Assembly (NCBI GenBank): GCA_934095965.1
Contig: CAKOKR010000021.1
Span: forward strand, 1 to 22,423
Length of the DNA: 22,423 nt
Direction: 5' to 3'
Origin: an uncultured Bacilli bacterium
Lineage (GTDB): Bacteria > Bacillota_I > Bacilli_A > RF39 > UBA660
Shown here: positions 1-5,649 of the stretch, one piece after another
Numbering within the stretch: the stretch's first letter is position 1
Layout of the letters: every line of letters begins with the position of its first letter
Notes under the pieces: generated by a model
The model's input: only the letters and a program-made list of their open reading frames with translations
What the model was told of the DNA's origin: nothing
The model's database searches: none
Made by a program: the position numbers and the translations under genes

Positions 1-178
1 AATTAACATTACTTGTACTAGTAAGTTTTATTTTGGCACAACTATTTAAACTTACTTCAGTTATGTTACCTCCTTGTTCAATTGGTTTCATAAAAGCCTT
101 AGTAATTCCAAGTACCAGTAACAATACAAATATTACAGACAACAAACTTAAAATCATTATTTTTGTACTTTTTTTCAT
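1..178 (-). CDS. Partial secreted or membrane-anchored protein, N-terminal part only
   Basis: Reading leftwards from the ATG at 178, an open frame of 59 codons runs off the window edge, so only the N-terminus is seen. It begins MKKSTKIMILSLLSVIFVLL and continues with a hydrophobic stretch to about residue 24, a typical signal peptide or N-terminal anchor after three lysines. There is no lipobox cysteine right after the hydrophobic core, and the only visible Cys is near residue 47. A purine-rich GAAGGAGAAG lies at 191-200, 12 bases from the ATG at 178 (15 bases when measured from AGGAG). A closer ATG at 186 would encode only three codons and stop in an ATGA overlap with this start. RNA copy A and its terminator lie about 100 bases upstream. 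The function is unknown. The opposite-strand open frame over the same bases has no such features and is not called. Confidence 0.7.
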   Translation of the reverse strand, partial: MKKSTKIMILSLLSVIFVLLLVLGITKAFMKPIEQGGNITEVSLNSCAKIKLTSTSNVN

Positions 179-274
179 ATATTCATACAACTTCTCCTTC
201 TACTCTATATTAATTATAAAATAAATTATTATTTTCTTCAAGTCTTATTTGCATCAAACTTTAAAACTATACAG

Positions 275-300
275 AAAAACCCAATATGTTATATATTGAG
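275..300 (-). terminator. Intrinsic terminator of RNA copy A
   Basis: On the minus strand CTCAATAT (300-293) pairs with ATATTGGG (287-280) around a five-base loop and is followed by five T (279-275). The same hairpin recurs at 943-969 with only loop changes. In this copy the 5' arm also takes part in the 11-bp inverted repeat 294-304/394-404, so the two structures cannot form together. Confidence 0.8.
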
Positions 301-396
301 TTGTATGTGAGATAATTTATTACACGCGACTCTCACTTAGCGAGATACATTTATCAGGTAGATAATAATATCTACATCCTTAGTATTTCAAGGACA
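275..396 (-). ncRNA. Structured RNA copy A, candidate type III antitoxin-like RNA located downstream of the toxin
   Basis: This minus-strand RNA would start near 394-396, about seven bases after a TATTAT box, and end at the terminator, about 120 nt in all. Visible helices are: a closing stem (294-304 with 394-404, 11 perfect pairs, though only the inner part is transcribed from the local promoter); CCTT/AAGG (393-390 and 381-378); GTAGATA/TATCTAC (375-369 and 364-358); and GTGAGA/TCTCAC (336-331 and 312-307) with an 18-nt loop. The loop contains CGTGTAA, which is conserved in copy B. GTGAGA could instead pair with the upstream TCTCGC (345-340) using one G-U pair, so a switch or pseudoknot is possible. 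Comparison with copy B (943-1070) shows compensatory changes in two stems. I do not recognise the RNA as a known riboswitch. It follows the toxin gene and precedes the partial secreted-protein gene, so it may be a second antitoxin, a leader of that gene, or a relic of duplication. Confidence 0.6.
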
Positions 397-401
397 ACTC
401 A

Positions 402-430
402 ATAATAACATTTTATTTTCATTTTGTCAA
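402..430 (-). promoter_or_regulatory. Promoter of RNA copy A
   Basis: TTGACA (430-425), a 17-base spacer and TATTAT (407-402) form a near-consensus sigma-A-type promoter pointing left into copy A. The -35 box overlaps the TGA stop codon of the toxin gene (429-427). The TTGACAAAATG block is identical in copy B, so the repeat unit includes its promoter. Confidence 0.8.
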
Positions 431-912
431 CACTTTATTTTGTTTTTTTGTAATTCCATCAACATTTTTTTCTTTATTTTATCTATATCAACTACAAATA
501 GATTTATACCATTATTTTTTAAATTCATAAGTAACTTAAACTTTTTAAAAATTAAATTTTGTAAATTTTTATCTAAACACAATACTTCATCTCCCTCCTT
601 ATGAACATGATCAATATACTTTTCTATAATAGGAAAAGCATTCTGAATTAATATTGCTGAATCTTTATTGAAAATCTTCTTTATTAAAATAAAATCACAT
701 CTACCATATTTCTTATAACTATCATGAATTATTTTTTTATATTTTTCTATTTTAGAACTAAAAGGAATAAGCCAAAATATATTTTCATCATTCAGCACAA
801 AATATGACGGTCTTGTTTTATTATTCTTATGATTTAACATCAAATGTTTATCATTAACAATTTTAAAATACTCATCCTTTATATGATACAAATATCCCGT
901 TTCTATTTTCAT
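427..912 (-). CDS. ToxN/TenpN-like type III toxin endoribonuclease
   Basis: The 161-aa protein resembles the ToxN/AbiQ superfamily, best the TenpN branch. From the ATG at 912 it reads MKIETGYLYHIKDEYF, followed by LNHKNNKTRP (26-35), then FWLIPFSSKIEKY (46-58), SAILIQNAFPIIEKYI (85-100) and a basic C-terminal helix. The TRP turn and the IPFSSKIEKY block match the parts of the fold that hold the active site in this family. Known members are sequence-specific RNases held inactive by a structured antitoxin RNA, often acting in abortive infection. AGGGAG (928-923) lies about ten bases before this ATG. A GTG at 939 would add nine residues encoded by the terminator tail and Shine-Dalgarno, so it is rejected. 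A terminated structured RNA lies immediately upstream, which is the layout expected of a type III antitoxin-toxin pair. The family call is from recognition, not a search. Confidence 0.75.
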   Translation of the reverse strand: MKIETGYLYHIKDEYFKIVNDKHLMLNHKNNKTRPSYFVLNDENIFWLIPFSSKIEKYKKIIHDSYKKYGRCDFILIKKIFNKDSAILIQNAFPIIEKYIDHVHKEGDEVLCLDKNLQNLIFKKFKLLMNLKNNGINLFVVDIDKIKKKMLMELQKNKIKC

Positions 913-942
913 AAATAACCTACTCCCTTCAAAAAACACAAC

Positions 943-969
943 AAAAAACCCAATATTTTATATATTGAG
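943..969 (-). terminator. Intrinsic terminator of RNA copy B, between RNA and toxin
   Basis: CTCAATAT (969-962) pairs with ATATTGGG (956-949) around five bases, followed by six T (948-943). It stands 30 bases before the toxin ATG. In type III systems such a leaky terminator sets the antitoxin to toxin ratio; applying that here is inference. Confidence 0.82.
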
Positions 970-1070
970 TCAATATGAGTTAATTTTGTTACACGAAAAC
1001 CTCACCAATGCGAAAGACATTCTCAGACAGATATAATCATCTGTATACTTATATTTCCTAAGTACATATT
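943..1070 (-). ncRNA. Structured RNA copy B, candidate type III antitoxin RNA upstream of the toxin
   Basis: This is a diverged copy of the RNA at 275-396, colinear throughout. Helices on the minus strand: ACTTA/TAAGT (1063-1059 and 1051-1047), ACAGAT/ATCTGT (1044-1039 and 1032-1027), a short outer stem AATATG/CATATT (1070-1065 and 977-972), and GTGAG/CTCAT (1005-1001 and 979-975), the last two partly competing. Against copy A the first stem changes C-G to A-T and the second changes G-C to A-T and T-A to C-G, so pairing is kept while sequence changes. Conserved unpaired parts are CTGA..AATGT, TCGC and CGTGTAA. Known type III antitoxins are tandem repeats of about 35-50 nt; I see a single ~120-nt unit, which is unusual. 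The 5' end is estimated from the promoter position. Confidence 0.6.
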
Positions 1071-1071
1071 C

Positions 1072-1100
1072 ATGTCATCATATATTTTGCATTTTGTCAA
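1072..1100 (-). promoter_or_regulatory. Degenerate promoter of RNA copy B
   Basis: TTGACA (1100-1095) is perfect and lies at exactly the same distance from the first RNA stem as in copy A (37 bases to the stem). The matching -10 position (1077-1072) reads TGACAT, only three of six consensus bases. Either transcription is weak or another element is used. Confidence 0.45.
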
Positions 1101-1166
1101 CTCAATACAATTTATTTTTATTAAACTTCTTTCTTTCAACACAAATATAATAACATATAATATATT

Positions 1167-1203
1167 AAAAAAGGTCGCCAAAAGAACGACATTTTCTAGC
1201 GAC
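1167..1203 (-). terminator. Possible second terminator or hairpin downstream of polC
   Basis: On the minus strand GTCGC (1203-1199) pairs with GCGAC (1178-1174), followed by one C and six T (1172-1167). The loop is 20 bases and contains another GTCG (1190-1187) that could pair with CGAC instead. It lies about 25 bases past the polC terminator and argues against a gene here. The remaining AT-rich bases 1104-1166 show no further feature. Confidence 0.4.
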
Positions 1204-1225
1204 ATATTTTTCCCGTAAACAAAAG

Positions 1226-1255
1226 AAAAAAATGTAAGAAATTAATCCTACATTT
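1226..1255 (-). terminator. Terminator of the dnaE-polC operon
   Basis: A ten-pair stem on the minus strand (1255-1246 with 1239-1230, one G-U pair) closes a six-base loop and is followed by a run of T. It lies about 80 bases past the polC stop. Confidence 0.85.
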
Positions 1256-1332
1256 TACTCTTTAATGATTCCAACTTATTATCTTTATAAAATCCAATGT
1301 TAAATATATAATTTAAAATTTATAATAATCAT

Positions 1333-4300
1333 CTAAAACAAACTAAGTTGAGCAGACTCAGGCATATCTTTAAATACTCCAAGTTCTCTTAATGCATTAA
1401 CTGTTGTTTGATTAACTTTACCTCTATTTTGAAAATCTTCTACACAATAAAATGGTTTCTTATCTCTTTCTTCAACTATCTTATTTGCAACGTTTTCACC
1501 TAAACCATCAACAGCCATAAATGGTAAATACAAGCACTTATTTTCTTCATCTATATAAAATGTTTTAGCTAAAGATTTTGTAATATCAATATTTTTAAAA
1601 GTAAATCCTCGTGCAAGCATTTCAAGTGCAACAGCTAAAGTATCCCCTACTGCTTGTTCTTTTGCACTTGCTCCAAAACCTTTTTCTTTTATTTCAATAA
1701 GTCTACGTTTTATCCCATCATAACCTTTAAGCATTGCATTAACATCAAAATCACTTCTTCTTATACTAAAGAATGCAGAATAATAATAAAGTGGATAATA
1801 AACTTTAAACCAAGCAACTCTATAAGCCATCATCACATATGCACAAGCATGAGCCTTCGGAAACATATACTCAATTTTTCTACAACACTCAATAAACCAC
1901 TCAGGTACACTAAATTCTCTCATATAAGCTACATGTTCAAGCCATGTATCAGGTTCTTTCTTAGCTTTTCCTTTACGAACAAACTCAGATATTTTAAATG
2001 CACGCGAAGGATCCAACCCATAATTAATTAAACTAACCATGATATCATCACGACAACCAACAACTTGATCAAATGATGCAACATTATTAACAATTAAATC
2101 ACGCACATTACCTTGCCATACATTGGTACCATGAGAAAGCCCCGCAATCTTAACTAAATCTGCAAAATGAGTTGGTTTAATTTCAAGGAGCATATTTATA
2201 GCAAAATTTGTACCAAACTCAGGAATACCTAAAGTTCCAGTCTTACATAAAATTTGTTCTTCCGTTACCCCCAAAGCTTTCGGTGAAGTAAATAAACTAA
2301 TAATGTTATGATCATCAAAAGGAATTTCTTCTTTTATATCAATTCCTGTTGTATCTCCTAAATATCTAAGCATCGTCGGATCATCATGACCAAGAATATC
2401 AAGCTTTAATACATTATCATGAATTGCATGGAAATCAAAATGTGTCGTATACCAAGTACTATCTGGTTCATCTGCAGGATATTGATATGGTGTAAAATCA
2501 AATACATCCATATACTGAGGAATAACAATAATACCCCCCGGATGTTGCCCAGTAGTTCTCTTAACTCCAGTACATCCAATAGCAATTCTCTCAATCTCTG
2601 TATTATTTAAAATAATACCTTTATCTTCACAATAACCTCTAACATAACCAATCGCTGTCTTATCAGCAACCGTCGAAATAGTACCAGCTCGATAAGCATG
2701 ATCTTCACCAAACAATACTTTAACATGATTGTGAGCATCAGCTTGATTATCCCCAGAGAAATTAAGGTCAATATCAGGTACCTTTTCAGCTTTAAATCCA
2801 AGGAATGTTGCAAAAGGCATATCTTGTCCTTCTTTTTTTAATTTAGTTCCACATTCACAAGTTCTATCAGGCATATCATACCCAGATGGATAAATACTAG
2901 CTAGACTTTCCCCATTCTCATCTTCAAAATAAGACTTCTTACAATTCGGACACACATAATGCGGAGGAAGTCCATTAACCTCAGTAATACCCATCATTGT
3001 TGCAACTAAACTTGAACCAACCGAACCACGTGAACCAACAAAATATCCATCTTCATTTGATTTTTTAACAAGTTTTTCCGCAATCAAATAAATAACGTCA
3101 TAACCACCACCAATAATACCAGCAAGTTCAGCTTCCAATCTTTCTTCAATATTCTTAGGAAGTGGATCTCCATATATTTCATGAGCTTTATTATAAACCA
3201 TTTCCTTAGTAACTTCGGCACTATTTTCCAAAACCGGTGTATACAACTTATCCCTAATAATTTGTAAATGCTCTACCATATCAGCAACTTTATTAGTATT
3301 TGTAATAACAATTTCTTTAGCTAAATCCTCACCCAAGAATGAAAAAGCATCAAGCATTTCTTGTGTAGTCAAAAAATACATATTAGGTATTTCAATTCCT
3401 TCTCTATTCAAAGGATGAATCTTACCATTAGTTTTTTGATGAACAATAACTTTACGATAAATTAAATCATCAGGTCTTAAATTATGAACATCACCAGTTG
3501 CACAAACCATTTTTCCCATACTCTTAGCAAGTTTAACTAATCTTGAAACATAACCATTATATTCCATTACATTATGAAATTTTTTATCTTCTCCAATTAA
3601 ATGAGTACATGCAGAATATGGTTGAACCTCAATATAATCATAAAAATTCATTAAATCTTTTAAATCATCATCAGTTAAACCATAACCTTTATCAAAAACT
3701 TCCCCATTAACACAACCAGAACCAATAATTAAACCTTCTCTTAATTCCATTAAATCAGTTCTAGGTATTTTACCATCCTTACCCTTATATAAGTATTTAG
3801 TATTTGCTAAACTAATTATCTTAAATAAATTCTTTAACCCAACTGGATTTTTAGCAATAACAGTTAAATGAAATGGTCTTGCAAACTTAATAGCATTTTC
3901 CTTATCAGCCAATTTTTCTAAATCTAATGTAGTTTTATAACCTTGTCCTTTTAATTCATATAACATTTTATAAAAACATTTACTAGTTCCTTCACAGTCA
4001 TAATCTGCTCTATGGTGTTTATCTTCATCCCATTCAACATTTAAATTTCTAACTAATGTAGAAAGTTTATGATTACGCCAATCTGGATACATATTTCTTG
4101 CAAGACCCATTGTATCAACAACAGTATTATTAAAATCACCTAAATTGTATTTTTTACAAGCTTTACTAACAAACGATATATCAAAACTAGCATTGTGAGC
4201 AACAAGTGGTAAATCCCCACAAAACTCCAAGAACCTTTTTGTTACATTTTCTTCAGTATCGCAACCCACTAACATCTCATCTGTTATATTTGTAAGTTCA

Positions 4301-5646
4301 GTAATTATCTTTGGAAGAGGTCTATCACATGCAATAAGTTCATCAAACCTATCAATTATTTCATCATTTTTTACCTTTACAGCCCCAATTTCAATCATCT
4401 GATCAATACCAGGATTTAACCCAGTAGTTTCAGTATCATATACAACATATTCTTGGTCAAATAATGGAAACTCTTTATTTTTAAATACTATATTTGATTC
4501 AACATCAACAACATTTAACTCAGCTCCATACAAAGCCTTAAACTTATCTTTATCTTCTTTACCTTTATTAACTTTTTGTAAAGCATTATAAATATCCGGA
4601 TAAGCTTGAAGTGAATTATGATCTGTTACAGCTACAGCTTTATGTCCCAAACCAATAGCAAATTTAGCAAGACCAGATGTAGGTACAACACTATCCATCA
4701 TACTCATCATAGTATGAGCATGAAGTTCCACTCTTTTTTCAGGATAATCATCTTTAACTTTTTCATCTTTTGAAGAAATGGCCTCAATATTCCTAGCATT
4801 AATAACCATTTGATGCAAATAATCATCCATTTCCATATGTCCATGAACTCTATACCAAGAACCAACATTTAGCCTTTTATTTAAAGCGCTAAATTCTTCT
4901 TCATTAAATCTAACAATCTTCATTAAATAACTATCAGACTTATCACTAACCTTTAAGTTCATAATAAATATTGGTCCTTTTTTTCCTTGTCTTTCAGTTA
5001 CTTCTTTACTAAAAATATATACTTCCACAATTATATTTTTAACTTCACCCAAAATATTATTAAGTTTTATAACATCTCCATCTTTATGTACCCCCATTAT
5101 AACGGGACTTTCTTCTTTTTTTTCATTTGCTACACTTACCTTTTCTAGCAAAATTTCTTCTTGAAGTGTTTTTCTTTCATCTTCTGATATATTAATTTCA
5201 ATATTCCGAGTTCCAAGACCATATCTTTCTATTTGTTTTTTTAATCCTTCAGCTTCATGCAATAAATCATTTTTCTCAAACTCATTTAAAACATGAAAAT
5301 AAATTGTATCATTTACTACTTCCACTCTACTTTTTTTAACACTTATTAAAGATGGTCTTCTTATAATAATTTCATCTAATAAATAATTAATATATTCTAT
5401 AACATCTTCTTCATTTACTCTATCATAAGTTATATAACAATCACATTTTTTATCACCATTAATACCATTCATTGCACACAAAAATAATTTATTAACATTT
5501 CTAATTGGTATTACATTTTTATTTTTTATGTATACTACAAATTTATTATCATTCTTTTTTAAAACTACTCTTTCTAATGAAGCTTCATTAAATAACTCAT
5601 CACTAAAATTAATACTTTTAAAAAATCTATCTAATTCATTATTCAT
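1333..5646 (-). CDS. polC: DNA polymerase III, PolC-type alpha subunit
   Basis: This is the 1437-aa replicative polymerase of Firmicutes, the usual PolC length. Domains in order: N-terminal PolC-specific region (1 to about 190); OB fold (about 190-300); first part of the PHP domain with ELHAHTMMSMMDS near 308; the inserted DEDD proofreading exonuclease (about 400-560, opening VVYDTETTGLNPG); the rest of the PHP (LIIGSGCVNGEVF); a Zn-finger CPNC...CECG near 895-930; the palm with PDIDLNFSG near 958 and KLDILGHDDPTMLRYL near 1082; and FPKAHACAYVMMAYR near 1265. The last residues QLSLF are a sliding-clamp-binding motif, as in other PolC proteins. GGAGG stands eight bases before the ATG and lies inside the end of dnaE, so translation of the two is probably coupled. 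Exonuclease and palm acidic motifs look intact, so it should both polymerise and proofread. Confidence 0.98.
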   Translation of the reverse strand: MNNELDRFFKSINFSDELFNEASLERVVLKKNDNKFVVYIKNKNVIPIRNVNKLFLCAMNGINGDKKCDCYITYDRVNEEDVIEYINYLLDEIIIRRPSLISVKKSRVEVVNDTIYFHVLNEFEKNDLLHEAEGLKKQIERYGLGTRNIEINISEDERKTLQEEILLEKVSVANEKKEESPVIMGVHKDGDVIKLNNILGEVKNIIVEVYIFSKEVTERQGKKGPIFIMNLKVSDKSDSYLMKIVRFNEEEFSALNKRLNVGSWYRVHGHMEMDDYLHQMVINARNIEAISSKDEKVKDDYPEKRVELHAHTMMSMMDSVVPTSGLAKFAIGLGHKAVAVTDHNSLQAYPDIYNALQKVNKGKEDKDKFKALYGAELNVVDVESNIVFKNKEFPLFDQEYVVYDTETTGLNPGIDQMIEIGAVKVKNDEIIDRFDELIACDRPLPKIITELTNITDEMLVGCDTEENVTKRFLEFCGDLPLVAHNASFDISFVSKACKKYNLGDFNNTVVDTMGLARNMYPDWRNHKLSTLVRNLNVEWDEDKHHRADYDCEGTSKCFYKMLYELKGQGYKTTLDLEKLADKENAIKFARPFHLTVIAKNPVGLKNLFKIISLANTKYLYKGKDGKIPRTDLMELREGLIIGSGCVNGEVFDKGYGLTDDDLKDLMNFYDYIEVQPYSACTHLIGEDKKFHNVMEYNGYVSRLVKLAKSMGKMVCATGDVHNLRPDDLIYRKVIVHQKTNGKIHPLNREGIEIPNMYFLTTQEMLDAFSFLGEDLAKEIVITNTNKVADMVEHLQIIRDKLYTPVLENSAEVTKEMVYNKAHEIYGDPLPKNIEERLEAELAGIIGGGYDVIYLIAEKLVKKSNEDGYFVGSRGSVGSSLVATMMGITEVNGLPPHYVCPNCKKSYFEDENGESLASIYPSGYDMPDRTCECGTKLKKEGQDMPFATFLGFKAEKVPDIDLNFSGDNQADAHNHVKVLFGEDHAYRAGTISTVADKTAIGYVRGYCEDKGIILNNTEIERIAIGCTGVKRTTGQHPGGIIVIPQYMDVFDFTPYQYPADEPDSTWYTTHFDFHAIHDNVLKLDILGHDDPTMLRYLGDTTGIDIKEEIPFDDHNIISLFTSPKALGVTEEQILCKTGTLGIPEFGTNFAINMLLEIKPTHFADLVKIAGLSHGTNVWQGNVRDLIVNNVASFDQVVGCRDDIMVSLINYGLDPSRAFKISEFVRKGKAKKEPDTWLEHVAYMREFSVPEWFIECCRKIEYMFPKAHACAYVMMAYRVAWFKVYYPLYYYSAFFSIRRSDFDVNAMLKGYDGIKRRLIEIKEKGFGASAKEQAVGDTLAVALEMLARGFTFKNIDITKSLAKTFYIDEENKCLYLPFMAVDGLGENVANKIVEERDKKPFYCVEDFQNRGKVNQTTVNALRELGVFKDMPESAQLSLF

Positions 5647-5649
5647 TTA

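Noticed and set aside
33..224. Plus-strand open frame of 63 codons
   Set aside because: It lies opposite the N-terminus of a convincing secreted-protein start with signal peptide, and has no Shine-Dalgarno of its own.
275..396. Known riboswitch, such as TPP (an ACCTGAT block is present), or T-box leader
   Set aside because: The CTGAGA and GCGTAGGGA parts of TPP are missing and there is no T-box GGTGG element; the two copies have a different arrangement of stems.
913..939. GTG start nine codons earlier for the toxin
   Set aside because: The extension would translate the terminator tail and Shine-Dalgarno; the ATG at 912 has the properly spaced AGGGAG.
1023..1205. Minus-strand open frame of 60 codons with a hydrophobic segment, possibly a small type I-like toxin
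   Set aside because: Its 5' part contains a terminator-like hairpin, its 3' part is RNA copy B with the promoter, and the ribosome-binding site is weak.
1654..2813. Several open frames inside polC on both strands
   Set aside because: Shadows of the polC coding sequence in other frames, with no family motifs.
1333..5646. Use of TGA as tryptophan, as in many Mollicutes
   Set aside because: Tryptophans in the polymerase and other genes use TGG, and TGA serves as a stop in several tight overlaps.
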